Shown here: positions 1-8,172 of the stretch, in pieces
How the letters are laid out: each line of letters begins with the position of its first letter
Numbering within the stretch: the stretch's first letter is position 1
DNA from: Nocardioides deserti
Lineage (GTDB): Bacteria; Actinomycetota; Actinomycetes; Propionibacteriales; Nocardioidaceae
Assembly: GCF_014266025.1 (NCBI RefSeq)
Contig: NZ_JACMYC010000001.1
Span: forward strand, 310,001 to 374,000
Direction: 5' to 3'
Length of the DNA stretch: 64,000 nt
The notes under the pieces: generated by a model
Told to the model about the DNA's origin: nothing
Seen by the model: the letters and a program-made list of their open reading frames with translations, nothing else
The model's database searches: none
Position numbers and translations under genes: made by a program

Positions 1-1214
1 GCGTCGGTGACCGGCGCGAGCGTGACCCCGGAGGCGTCCAGGTCGCGCCGGAGCGCGGCGGCCAGCTCCTCGGACCGCGTCGCACGCCAGTCGACGACGC
101 GGTCGCCGGCCTCCGCCTCCGCCCGCCGCTGCTCGAGCCAGGACACGCCCCGCAGCAGGGGACGGTCGGCGGCGGCGGCGAGCACCTGTCGCCACCAGGA
201 TCGTTTGACGTCGAGCTCGGGGTCGCCCCGGTCGTCCGGGATCCACAGCGCGCCAGTCTCGACCAGCATCGGCTTCTCCCGGCCGGCGGCGAAGCGCTCG
301 TAGAACGGGGTGCGCCCAGCAGTGCCGCCGTAGTTGAACCGCTCCTCGAGCTGGGCGACGAACGCGTCCGCCGCCGGCTCGACGTCGAGGCGGAAGCCGG
401 GGCTGCCTTCGGAGTCACCGGTCTCGCCGCCCTGGGCCGGGTCGAGCTCGTTGTCCTGGCGTCCGCTGTCGACGCCGAAGTGGTAGAGGGTCAGGCCGAC
501 CCAGTCGACCGCGGCCGAGCCGGGCCAGTAGGGCCCGTAGGGGTCGTCGCGCGCGTCGAGCCGGCCGTTCCCGTCGGTGTCCAACCGATCGGTGTCGTCG
601 GTCCGGTCCGGGTCCACGTCGCCGTACGCCGCGCCGTAGGGGTAGCCCGCTCCGTAGACCGGGGACCACACCATCGCGGCCTGCGGGGTGCGGCCGTGGA
701 CCACGTCGGCGACGAGGCGGAACGCATCGACGTAGGCACTCGGCTGCTGGCCCCAGGAGTACCAGCTGCCGTTCATCTCGGGGGCGAACCGGAGCAGGAA
801 GAAGGCGTCGAGCTCGTCGTGCAGCGCGACGAGCTCGTCGGCGAGGGCGGTGGCGTCCGTCTCGGTGAGCTCTGCCAGCGGGGCGGCGGGTTCCAGGTCG
901 ACGACGGCCACCGCGCCGAGCGCGGCGGCCTGCTCGACGAAGGTGCGCAGGAAGGACCGGGAGCCGTCGTCGAGGGGGTAGCGCACCCGCTGCGCGAGCA
1001 GCGACGGGCTGCGGCCCAGGCGATCGGCGTAGTCGTCCGCGCTGTCGACGGTCCAGTCGAGCGCGGGTCCGAACCACGGCTCGCCCGCGGGCGGCAGAGG
1101 CGCCGGGTCGTCCGTCGTCGTCGCGGTCGCCGGGCCGGCCGTCGCCAGCGCCATCGCCAGCGTCCCGAGGAGAGCGGCGAGCCGCGCGCTCAGCCCGCCG
1201 AGCCGCGCCGGCAC
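1..1214 (-). CDS. Secreted GH26-like endo-glycanase (3' end outside window)
   Basis: Partial gene: about 404 codons are visible and it continues past the left edge. The GTG start at 1214 gives an n-region with arginines and a hydrophobic core ending near ATAGPATA (residues 1-31), a likely signal peptide. The family GH26 pair is visible: general acid Glu in FAPEMNGSWYSWG (about E146) and nucleophile Glu in KPMLVETG (about E319). GH26 enzymes cleave beta-1,4-mannan or related beta-glucans. An Asp-rich EF-hand-like loop, DTDGNGRLDARDD (about 212-224), interrupts the barrel and probably binds Ca2+. The gene overlaps the kinase gene upstream by 25 bp and is last in the visible GT2 operon, so it may trim or release the polymer made by the GT2 (inference). 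True substrate unknown. Confidence 0.8.
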   Translation of the reverse strand, partial: MPARLGGLSARLAALLGTLAMALATAGPATATTTDDPAPLPPAGEPWFGPALDWTVDSADDYADRLGRSPSLLAQRVRYPLDDGSRSFLRTFVEQAAALGAVAVVDLEPAAPLAELTETDATALADELVALHDELDAFFLLRFAPEMNGSWYSWGQQPSAYVDAFRLVADVVHGRTPQAAMVWSPVYGAGYPYGAAYGDVDPDRTDDTDRLDTDGNGRLDARDDPYGPYWPGSAAVDWVGLTLYHFGVDSGRQDNELDPAQGGETGDSEGSPGFRLDVEPAADAFVAQLEERFNYGGTAGRTPFYERFAAGREKPMLVETGALWIPDDRGDPELDVKRSWWRQVLAAAADRPLLRGVSWLEQRRAEAEAGDRVVDWRATRSEELAAALRRDLDASGVTLAPVTD

Positions 1215-1618
1215 TCGAGCGTCCAGTGGTTGCGGCCCTCGACCCGTTCGTAGCGCAGGTCGTCGAGCGCCGCCGTCGCAAGTGCCAGGCCGCGTCCGGA
1301 CTCGGCCAGCTCGTCCTCGGGCAGGGCGACGCCGCTCAGGTCGAGCGCGACCGGCAGCCCGTTGTCGGCGAGGCTGGCGACGACACGCTCGTCGTCGGCG
1401 ACGAGCGTGATGTCGAAGCGACGCCCTGACTCGGCGTCGTGGGCGTAGGCGTGCTCGACCACGTTGCCGAGCACCTCGATCACGGCCAGCTCGAAGCGGC
1501 TCCGGTCCCGCTGCTCCCAGCTGTCGGCTCGGGCCCAGAGCTGCGCGAGCATGCTGTGCACCACCTCGAGGACCTCGGGGACGGCGGGGGCGGACAGCAC
1601 GAGCCGCCCGTCAGTCAT
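1190..1618 (-). CDS. RsbW-like anti-sigma factor kinase (HATPase_c)
   Basis: A 142-aa stand-alone GHKL ATPase domain. Visible motifs are the N-box (ELAVIEVLGNVVEHAY, Glu/Asn for Mg-ATP), the G1 box (SLADNG) and the G2 box (ESGRGLAL), as in RsbW/SpoIIAB. Such proteins bind a partner (a sigma factor or another target) and are displaced by the unphosphorylated STAS protein, which they phosphorylate on Ser. The cognate STAS gene lies directly upstream with an 8-bp overlap, and a PP2C phosphatase starts the same operon, completing a partner-switching triad. No sigma factor gene is adjacent, so the controlled target could be the GT2 itself or a distant sigma factor (inference). Confidence 0.85.
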   Translation of the reverse strand: MTDGRLVLSAPAVPEVLEVVHSMLAQLWARADSWEQRDRSRFELAVIEVLGNVVEHAYAHDAESGRRFDITLVADDERVVASLADNGLPVALDLSGVALPEDELAESGRGLALATAALDDLRYERVEGRNHWTLECRRGSAG

Positions 1619-1946
1619 CGAACGCCGTGTCGACGTCGTCCCGGGCCCGCAGGACCCGGTCGAGGTTGGTGAGCTCGAAGACGGTCGTCACCGCTGGGAC
1701 CGGGCGGGCGATCCGCAGGTCGCCGCCGGCCTGCCGCGCCGACTTCAGCCCGCCGATGAGCGCTCCGAGGCCGGAGGAGTCCAGGAACGTCGTCTCGGCC
1801 ATGTCGACGACGATCCGGCTGGTCCCGGTGCCGACGAGATCGGCCAGGACCTCCTTGAGCTGCCGCGCCGCCACCATGTTCAGCCGACCGCGCGGGACGA
1901 CGACGCCGATGCCGTCGTCGCGGGTGTGGACGTCGATCTCGATCAT
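1611..1946 (-). CDS. STAS-domain anti-anti-sigma factor (RsbV/SpoIIAA-like)
   Basis: A 111-aa single STAS domain. The phosphorylatable serine is in the canonical loop TTFLDSSGLGALIGG (about residues 52-66), as in SpoIIAA and RsbV. In the family, the dephosphorylated form captures the anti-sigma kinase; here that kinase is the overlapping downstream gene. The ATG at 1946 overlaps the stop of the GT2 gene (ATGA), so it is translationally coupled to the synthase. Confidence 0.88.
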   Translation of the reverse strand: MIEIDVHTRDDGIGVVVPRGRLNMVAARQLKEVLADLVGTGTSRIVVDMAETTFLDSSGLGALIGGLKSARQAGGDLRIARPVPAVTTVFELTNLDRVLRARDDVDTAFDD

Positions 1947-3937
1947 GCAGGCACTCCTGGGGTAGGACCGGCGCCGGGCCCGGCGTCGGCGGGGACGGCA
2001 TCCGGCTCGAAGCCGCGGTAGCGGACCGCCCGGATGATGACGGAGAAGATCAGCAGGTCGAAGGCGACCCAGAGCAGGTTGAACCCGATGCCGAGGAGCT
2101 CGCCCTGCCCGACGGCGAGCCGGACCAGGCCGATGACGGCAGCGCCGACCAGGAGTCCCATCGCCCACAGCTGGGGCTTGACGAGGTGCCAGTCGTGGCC
2201 TGACTTCTCGCGCTTGGTCTTCGGCGTCACCGCGAAGTCCAGGCTGCGACCGAGGAACACGTTGCCGAAGGCCGAGGTGAAGGACTTGATCCAGATCGGG
2301 AACAAGGCCAAGGAGTACTGCTGGCCCCGCCACGTCGGCCGACCCGCGGCGACGATGAAGAACAGCAGCTGGTTGAGCACGAGGAACGGCACCAACCGGA
2401 CGAAGAAGTCGGTGCTCAGTGCCTGGACGGGTAGTACTCCGATCGTCAGGTAGACCACCGGTGCGGCGATGTAGACCAGGGCGGCGAAGCCCGACAGGTA
2501 GCTCCACATCGTGGAGAAGTACATCAACCGCTGCGCCAGGGTGAGCCCCTTCTGGACGAGGGGGTTCTCCCGGAACATCACCTGGACGGTGCCCTGCGCC
2601 CAGCGCAGGCGCTGGACGAGCATGGTCTGCAGGTCCTCCGGCGCGAGGCCGTGGGCGAGCACCTCGTCGTGGTAGGCGGAGCGCCAGCCCAGGGTGTGCA
2701 ACCGCATGCAGGTCGCCATGTCCTCGGTGACGGAGATCGTCGCGAGCGGCATGATCGGCTGCGCCTCGCCGCCGCGGCCGACGTCGACCGCGCGGACGAG
2801 CGCCTCCACGGTCTCGACGGCCCCCAGCGGCGACCACTCGCGCTGGGTCATCTGGTCCAGCGCGGAGAGGTCGATCGTCGCCAGCCCGCCGTCGGGACTG
2901 TCCGCGATGCCGTCCAGGCTCGCGATGATCTCCAGGTCGGCCTGCATCGTCTGCAGGTCCGCCGCGACGAGCGAACGGCGTACCTCCGCGACCTGCTGCT
3001 GGAAGCGGAAGGTGACGTCGAACAACGCCTCGCCGGCCGTCAGGGCGGCTCGCGCCTCGGCGATGCGGCCTTCGATCTCGTCGAGTGCCGCCCGCACCTC
3101 GACCTCGTCCCCAGGCAGCTGCCTCCGCGCCGAGCGGATGACCGAGCGGGCGGTGCGGAGCGCGCGGCGGACGCCCTCCTCCACCTCGCCGACGTAGCGG
3201 GAGACACCTAGCTGCATCAGCGCCTCGCGGCGGATGACGGCATTCGACCCGCAGAAGAACGCGGCGTTCCAGCCGTCCTTGCCCTGCTGGATGGGCCCGT
3301 AGAACAGCGGCGCCTGGCTGCCGAGGGGGTCCTCCTCAGGCACGTTGACGAACCACTGGGGCGTCTGCACGAGCGCCATCCGCTCGTCCTCGAAGTAGCC
3401 GAGGGTGCGGTCGAGGATCTCCGGCAGCGGGATCTGGTCGGCGTCGAGGATCAGCATGAACTCGCCGTCGGTCTGCAGCAGCGCGTTGTTGAGGTTGCCG
3501 GCCTTCGCGTGGCGCGGCATCCCCGCCCAGTCCGCCGACCGCGTCAGCCAGCCGATGCCCTCGGCCTCCGCCGCCGCACGCATCTCCGGCCGGTTGCCGT
3601 CGTCGAGGATCCAGGTGCGATGCGGGTAGCGGATCGCCTTCGCCGCCCGCGCGGTCGCCATCACCAGCTCGATCGGCTCGTTGTACGTCGCGATGAACAC
3701 GTCCACCGTCCGGTCGGGCGGGGCCGGGGGCGGGTCTCCCCGCTCCTTGAGCCGCCACATGCCCAGGCCGAAGAGGAGTGAGTCGACCAGGCTGTAGGTC
3801 TCGGCGAGCACCAGCGGCACCGCGATCCACCAAGCCGACCAGTTCACCGAGAACATCCAGCGCCAGGTCAGGTAGTTGAGGCCGAGCAGGGCGGTGACCA
3901 GCACCACCGTGCGGATCAGGAGCAGGCGCCGGCTCAC
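1943..3937 (-). CDS. Cellulose-synthase-like family 2 glycosyltransferase with a large insertion
   Basis: A 664-aa membrane synthase from a GTG start at 3937 that overlaps the phosphatase stop (GTGA). Two N-terminal TM segments (about 5-22 and 36-58) precede a GT-A domain with YNEP (85-88), DDG (112-114), the metal-binding DAD (165-167), QTPQWF (191-196), TED (404-406) and QRLRWAQG (442-449), the full set for processive synthases of the BcsA/CesA type; at least five C-terminal TM segments follow. No PilZ domain was seen at the C-terminus, so c-di-GMP control of the BcsA kind is not supported. The stretch between FCGSNAVIRR (228-237) and TED is about 165 residues, far longer than in BcsA, and its charged, Ala-rich composition suggests coiled coil. 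Probable role: synthesis and export of a beta-linked polysaccharide. The polymer is unknown. Confidence 0.88.
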   Translation of the reverse strand: MSRRLLLIRTVVLVTALLGLNYLTWRWMFSVNWSAWWIAVPLVLAETYSLVDSLLFGLGMWRLKERGDPPPAPPDRTVDVFIATYNEPIELVMATARAAKAIRYPHRTWILDDGNRPEMRAAAEAEGIGWLTRSADWAGMPRHAKAGNLNNALLQTDGEFMLILDADQIPLPEILDRTLGYFEDERMALVQTPQWFVNVPEEDPLGSQAPLFYGPIQQGKDGWNAAFFCGSNAVIRREALMQLGVSRYVGEVEEGVRRALRTARSVIRSARRQLPGDEVEVRAALDEIEGRIAEARAALTAGEALFDVTFRFQQQVAEVRRSLVAADLQTMQADLEIIASLDGIADSPDGGLATIDLSALDQMTQREWSPLGAVETVEALVRAVDVGRGGEAQPIMPLATISVTEDMATCMRLHTLGWRSAYHDEVLAHGLAPEDLQTMLVQRLRWAQGTVQVMFRENPLVQKGLTLAQRLMYFSTMWSYLSGFAALVYIAAPVVYLTIGVLPVQALSTDFFVRLVPFLVLNQLLFFIVAAGRPTWRGQQYSLALFPIWIKSFTSAFGNVFLGRSLDFAVTPKTKREKSGHDWHLVKPQLWAMGLLVGAAVIGLVRLAVGQGELLGIGFNLLWVAFDLLIFSVIIRAVRYRGFEPDAVPADAGPGAGPTPGVPA

Positions 3938-5115
3938 CGCCCGTGCTCCGACCGGAACACGGCCACCGCAGTGATGTCGTCCAGCGCGGTCTGCGACCGC
4001 GCCAGCCGGGCGATCGCCGTCAGCAGCGCCGGCACGTCGGGCGCCTCGGCGACCATCGCGCCCAGCGGCCCCCACCACCGGTCGGGATCATCGAGCAGGT
4101 CCAGGACGCCGTCGCTGAACACGAGCAGCCGGCCACCCGGCTCCACCTCGGCGAGGTGCTCGGTCCAATGGTCCTCGGGCAGGACCCCGAGGGGGCGGTC
4201 CCGGCCGCCGAGCCGCTCGACGGCGCCGTCGGCGTGGACGACGAGCGCCAGGCCCGAGCCGGCGTCGACGTACCGCAGCTCGCCGTCGTCGAGGTCGAGG
4301 GCGACCTCCATCAGGGTGGCGAAGGACTCCGCCGCCTCGAAGTCCGCGAGCAGCGAGCGGGCGACCTGGGTGACCACGATGCCGAGGTCGACCCCGGCGG
4401 CGACCGCGTCGTTCGTGCCGCGCAGGGCGGTCCGGACGCCCGCACCGAGCAGGGCCGCGCCGGTTCCCTTGCCCATCACGTCGCCGAGCGCGAGGTGCAG
4501 CGTCTGCCGGGTGACGACGTAGTCGTAGAAGTCGCCGCCGACCGCGAGTGCGGGCAGGCACACTCCCGCGACGTCCCAGCCGTCGACGCGGATGGGCGTC
4601 GCCGGGAGCAGGGAGGCCTGCACCCGCCCGGCCTGGGTCATCTCCGCGGAGGCGACGAGCTCGAGCTCCGCCCAAGCCGCGAGGTCCTGGAACGTGACGA
4701 GGTCGTCCCCGGCGAGGGTCCGGGGTTCGGTGTCGTAGACGCAGAAGGTCCCGACCACGTTGCCGGCATGGTCGCGGAGGGGATGCCCGGCGTAGAACCG
4801 GATGCCGCCCTCGGAGACCACCGGCAGCTCGCGGAAGCGCTCGTGCAGCGTCGCGTCCTCCACGACGAGGGTCCCGCCCTCGTCGTGCGTGCGGTCGCAG
4901 AACGTCTGGTCGCGGGGGAGCTCGTCCAGCTCGATCCCGGCGGTGCTCGGGAACCACGCCCGCTCACCGTCCAGGACGGTCACGGTCGAGATCGGCACGC
5001 GCAGGGCCGTCCGCGCCAGCCGGGTGACCCGGTCCAGCCGGTCGTGCTGCCGGCCCTCGTCGAGGGCGAGGCTCTCGACGGCGCGTTGACGCCGCTCCTC
5101 CGCGGAGGTCCCCAT
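3934..5115 (-). CDS. GAF-PP2C (SpoIIE/RsbU-type) serine phosphatase
   Basis: 393 aa. The N-terminal GAF-like sensor (about 25-160) carries typical pieces such as RDQTFCDRT, GGIRFYAGHPLRD and GNVVGTFCVYD. The C-terminal PP2C/SpoIIE domain (about 180-390) has the metal-binding motifs VGGDFYD and LGDVMGKGTGAALL plus a late FSDGVLDLLDD. Family role: it dephosphorylates the Ser-phosphorylated STAS protein in response to a GAF ligand or redox signal, triggering partner switching. It is first in the operon with a good Shine-Dalgarno-like GGGTGA ahead of ATG 5115, followed with 4-bp overlap by the GT2. Expression start lies in the 115-bp gap shared with the divergent response regulator. Confidence 0.88.
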   Translation of the reverse strand: MGTSAEERRQRAVESLALDEGRQHDRLDRVTRLARTALRVPISTVTVLDGERAWFPSTAGIELDELPRDQTFCDRTHDEGGTLVVEDATLHERFRELPVVSEGGIRFYAGHPLRDHAGNVVGTFCVYDTEPRTLAGDDLVTFQDLAAWAELELVASAEMTQAGRVQASLLPATPIRVDGWDVAGVCLPALAVGGDFYDYVVTRQTLHLALGDVMGKGTGAALLGAGVRTALRGTNDAVAAGVDLGIVVTQVARSLLADFEAAESFATLMEVALDLDDGELRYVDAGSGLALVVHADGAVERLGGRDRPLGVLPEDHWTEHLAEVEPGGRLLVFSDGVLDLLDDPDRWWGPLGAMVAEAPDVPALLTAIARLARSQTALDDITAVAVFRSEHGR

Positions 5116-5230
5116 GGTGCTTCACCCTTCCGCGCCCGTCGTGCCAGAGCCCCCATGCCGTGCGCGCCGGGCCGATACCCCGCGCCGGTCGGATACCAAA
5201 CGTCTCCGGCCGCGGGCTAGGGTCGCACGT

Positions 5231-5968
5231 GTGGAGCAGGTGGTCGGACAACGTGCCCTGGTGGTCGACGACGACACCGACATCCGTGAGCTGGTCCAGG
5301 TCCTGCTCGAGGGGATGGGGCTGCAGGTGTCGGCGGCTGCCTCCGGAGCCGCGGCGCTCGACATGGCGCAGCGGGAGTCGCCGGACCTGATCACCCTCGA
5401 CCTCACGCTGCCCGACATGGACGGCAGGGACGTCTGCCGGGAGATCCGTGCCTTCTCCGACGCCTACATCATCATGATCACCGGTCGGGACTCCGAGATC
5501 GACCGGCTGGTCGGGCTCGAGGTCGGCGCGGACGACTACTTGGCCAAGCCGTTCTCCCCGAAGGAGCTGCGAGCGCGGTCCGCGGCGCTGCTGCGTCGTC
5601 CGCGCGCCTCCACGACGGGGACCACGCCGGCCGAGGGCGCGCGCTCGGCCCCGGCCCCCGACCTGGACGCCGGTGGCGGCCTGGTGCTGGTACCGGTCGA
5701 CCACGTCGCCCTGCTCGACGGTCAGCCCTTGCCCCTGACACCCGCAGAGCTCGCGCTCCTCACCGCGTTCGCCGCGCAGCCGGGCCGCACCTGGGACCGC
5801 GGCGACCTCGTCCGCGAGGTGTGGCAGGGCGAGTTCATCGAGTCCGACTTCCTCGTCGACGTCCACGTGGCGAACCTGCGGCGCAAGCTCCGCAAGGCCG
5901 GCGGCCGCCACCGTGAGTGGATCCGCACCGTCGGCGGTGTCGGCTACACGTTCGCCTCCGCCGACTGA
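5231..5968 (+). CDS. OmpR/PhoB-family response regulator
   Basis: 245 aa from GTG 5231; an upstream in-frame start would add a non-conserved Arg/Pro-rich tail. The receiver domain shows the acidic pocket (VVDDDTD), the phospho-acceptor Asp in LITLDLTLPDMDG, and the conserved Lys in LAKPF. A Pro/Ala linker leads to a winged-helix DNA-binding domain (LTPAELALLTAFAAQPGRTW, then VDVHVANLRRKL and TVGGVGYTF). No histidine kinase gene is adjacent. It is divergent from the phosphatase-GT2 operon across about 115 bp, so it may control that operon (inference). Confidence 0.9.
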   Translation: MEQVVGQRALVVDDDTDIRELVQVLLEGMGLQVSAAASGAAALDMAQRESPDLITLDLTLPDMDGRDVCREIRAFSDAYIIMITGRDSEIDRLVGLEVGADDYLAKPFSPKELRARSAALLRRPRASTTGTTPAEGARSAPAPDLDAGGGLVLVPVDHVALLDGQPLPLTPAELALLTAFAAQPGRTWDRGDLVREVWQGEFIESDFLVDVHVANLRRKLRKAGGRHREWIRTVGGVGYTFASAD

Positions 5969-5994
5969 GCCGCGCTCGGCTGGTCGCCGGCTCA
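5966..5994. terminator. Inverted repeat between convergent genes
   Basis: TGAGCCG (5966-5972) and CGGCTCA (5988-5994) form a 7-bp stem that spans the stop codons of the response regulator and the convergent channel gene. No U-tract follows. It may act as a bidirectional terminator; weak evidence. Confidence 0.35.
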
Positions 5995-6720
5995 GGCCTC
6001 GTTCCTCGTGGCGGCCTGGGCCTCCTGGGCGGCCTGGGTCTCCTTGACGGCCTGCCGGCTGACGACGAGGCCGACGAGGCGGGAGATGACGAGGGCCACG
6101 TAGAGCACGCCGGCGACCATCTCGACCACGACCAGCGAGCGGGCGTTGGCCTGGATCGGGACGACGTCGGAGAGCCCCACGCTGGTGAGCACCGAGAACG
6201 ACAGGTAGAGCAGCTCGAACCAGGAGCGCTGGTCCCCGCCCCCGGCGCTCGTGAAGGCGTCAGGGACGAGCACCTGCGTGGCGGAGTACAGGTAGGCGAA
6301 GCCCCAGGCGACGACCGTGAACGCCGCACCGGTCGCATAGAGCTCGTCGGTGGTGACCCGGTCGTCGTGGAAGAGGTACCGGATCAACGCATAGGAGACG
6401 TAGAAGTAGAACGGCGCGTGCAGCAGCGCGGAGACCAGGACGACCCAGTCGGTGTCGGGCGAGGCCGCCTCGAGCACGGTGAACACGACGGCCGGGGCCC
6501 CCAGGAGGCCGGCGGACCAGTTGAGCGCAGGCGTGCGGCGCACCGCCCAGACCGCGATGGTCACCACCGCGATCTGCACCACGCCGATCACGGCACGACC
6601 GGCCGCGGAGTCCTGCAGGAACGGGTAGGCGAGCACCGCCACCAGCTGGACCCCGAGCAGGACGGCGGACGGGTGTCGCCCGAGGACCCCGCGGACCTGC
6701 TGCTGGCCGGCCGCGGTCAC
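5992..6720 (-). CDS. Two-pore-helix K+-channel-like membrane protein
   Basis: 242 aa from GTG 6720, overlapping the upstream gene by 4 bp (GTGA). About five to six hydrophobic segments are visible; the last two flank a pore loop, LLYLSFSVLTSVGLSDVVP, that resembles Ion_trans_2 channels. The selectivity-filter region reads TSVGLSD rather than the canonical TVGYGD, so K+ selectivity is not assured. The C-terminus is a short charged, Ala/Gln-rich tail. Likely a small ion channel in the plasma membrane, co-transcribed with the DUF1707 protein. Confidence 0.75.
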   Translation of the reverse strand: MTAAGQQQVRGVLGRHPSAVLLGVQLVAVLAYPFLQDSAAGRAVIGVVQIAVVTIAVWAVRRTPALNWSAGLLGAPAVVFTVLEAASPDTDWVVLVSALLHAPFYFYVSYALIRYLFHDDRVTTDELYATGAAFTVVAWGFAYLYSATQVLVPDAFTSAGGGDQRSWFELLYLSFSVLTSVGLSDVVPIQANARSLVVVEMVAGVLYVALVISRLVGLVVSRQAVKETQAAQEAQAATRNEA

Positions 6721-7298
6721 GGTCGACTCCCTCGGCCGCCCCGGTTGCGCAGGGCCTTGGCCTGGCGTCGCTCGAGCCGCTCGACCTCCGCGGTGATCAG
6801 CTCCTGGCGGGAGACGAGGGTCCGGACCAGGTGGAAGCCGGTCGCGGCCATGACGATGAGCGGCCAGGGGAAGTACGGCTCGAAGCCGCCGTCGCCGAAC
6901 GACGTGGCCACCCACACGGCCCAGCAGATGAGGGTCGGGCCGATGAAGGCGAGCACCGCCGAGCGCCGGTCGGACTCCCACTCGCGCGCGGCCATCCGCC
7001 GCAGGTCGTCGGGGCTGGCGAGGGCGAGGGCCGCCGACCTCCCCCGCGCGGGCGCGGGGGTCGTGGGCACGAGGTCGTCGAGGAGCGGTCGCAGGTCGCC
7101 GAAGGTCCGGGCCGAGGCGAGCCCGGCGGCCCTCTCGTCGTGCTCCTCGCGGGTCAGCCGTCCGTCGGCGTACGCCTCGCCCAGCACGCGCAGCACGACG
7201 TCGCGGTCCGCGTCGCCGGCGCGCAGGCCGGCGTTCGCCTTGACGCGAGGGTCGTGGGTGAAGGACGCCCAGGTGGCGGCGGGATCGTGGCTGGGCAC
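6717..7298 (-). CDS. DUF1707 protein with 2TM segment
   Basis: 193 aa. The N-terminal DUF1707 signature is clear: AGLRAGDADRD, a GRLTREEHDER stretch and an LRPLLDDLVP ending (about 24-78). After an Ala/Pro linker comes a pair of hydrophobic helices (about 115-132 and 144-160) separated by an aromatic loop, then a basic tail. DUF1707 domains are short helical modules common in actinobacterial membrane proteins; biochemical role unknown. The gene is divergent from the mce operon; its ATG is 47 bp from the KstR-like box. Confidence 0.8.
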   Translation of the reverse strand: MPSHDPAATWASFTHDPRVKANAGLRAGDADRDVVLRVLGEAYADGRLTREEHDERAAGLASARTFGDLRPLLDDLVPTTPAPARGRSAALALASPDDLRRMAAREWESDRRSAVLAFIGPTLICWAVWVATSFGDGGFEPYFPWPLIVMAATGFHLVRTLVSRQELITAEVERLERRQAKALRNRGGRGSRP

Positions 7299-7345
7299 GT
7301 CGGCATCCTAGGCCGCCCGGTCAGTGGACGTCCGTTGCCCGAAAC

Positions 7346-7359
7346 GAGAACACGTTCTA
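7346..7359 (+). promoter_or_regulatory. KstR-like operator upstream of mce4 operon
   Basis: GAGAACACGTTCTA matches the KstR consensus TnnAACnnGTTnnA except for the first base (G for T). It lies 38 bp before the yrbE4A ATG, in the position expected for repression of the importer operon. A kstR gene is present in the window. Confidence 0.8.
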
Positions 7360-7397
7360 CGGTGGCCCAGCCGTCATCGATCTGGGGAGGTGGGGGA

Positions 7398-8171
7398 ATG
7401 GCGTTCTCTGCTGTGTCCGTCATCCGCGGACCCGGTGAGCTGACCGCGATGGTCGTCGACGTGACCAAGCGGGTCTTCACGACACCGTTCCAGCTGCGCG
7501 AGTTCATCGAGCAGGCCTGGTTCATCACCAGCGTGACATTGATGCCGACGATCTTGGTCTCCGTGCCGTTCGGCGCGGTCATCTCGCTCCAGGTCGGCAA
7601 CCTCACCGGCCAGCTCGGTGCCCAGTCCTTCGCCGGCGCCTCGGCCGTCCTGGCGGTGGTCCGCGAGGCGGCGCCGATCGCGGCGGCCCTCATCATCGCG
7701 GGCGCCGCGGGCTCGGCGATCTGCTCGGACCTCGGCGCGCGCAAGATCCGCGAGGAGATCGACGCGATGGAGGTGCTGGGCGTCGACCCGATCGCCCGGC
7801 TCGTGGTGCCCCGCGTGATGGCCACCGTCTTCGTCGCGGTGATGATCATCGGCCTGGTGATCTCCGCCGGCATCGGCGGGGGCTACTTCTTCACCGTCAT
7901 CATCCAGGACGGCTCGGCCGGCGCCTTCCTGTCGTCGTTCACAGCGCTCGCGAGCCTGCCCGACCTCTACATCGCGATCGTCAAGGCGGCCGTCTTCGGC
8001 TACCTCGCGGCCATCGTCGGCGCCTACAAGGGCCTCAACGCCGGCGGCGGCCCCAGCGGCGTCGGCCACGCGGTCAACGAGTCGGTGATCGTCGCCTTCA
8101 TGCTGCTGTTCTTCCTCAACGCGATCATCACCGCGATCTACTTCCAAGTCGTCCCTCAGCACGGGCTCTGA
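7398..8171 (+). CDS. yrbE4A: Mce4-type permease subunit YrbE4A (MlaE family)
   Basis: 257 aa, the usual size for YrbE proteins. ATG 7398 follows a purine-rich GGGGAGGTGGGGG. It shows the MlaE/permease pattern: N-terminal amphipathic helix, then about five TM segments, with the coupling-helix motif CSDLGARKIREEIDAMEVLG and PRVMATV downstream, the contact for the MceG/Mkl ATPase, which is not in this window. First gene of a ten-gene importer operon. Family knowledge: Mce4 imports cholesterol and related sterols in mycobacteria and rhodococci; assignment to the Mce4 type here rests on the KstR-like box and the following fdxD-hsd4A operon. Confidence 0.9.
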   Translation: MAFSAVSVIRGPGELTAMVVDVTKRVFTTPFQLREFIEQAWFITSVTLMPTILVSVPFGAVISLQVGNLTGQLGAQSFAGASAVLAVVREAAPIAAALIIAGAAGSAICSDLGARKIREEIDAMEVLGVDPIARLVVPRVMATVFVAVMIIGLVISAGIGGGYFFTVIIQDGSAGAFLSSFTALASLPDLYIAIVKAAVFGYLAAIVGAYKGLNAGGGPSGVGHAVNESVIVAFMLLFFLNAIITAIYFQVVPQHGL

Positions 8172-8172
8172 C

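Noticed and set aside
415-1281. A 288-residue minus-strand frame over the GH26 gene
   Set aside because: Arg-rich shadow of the GH26 gene, whose frame has a signal peptide and both catalytic motifs.
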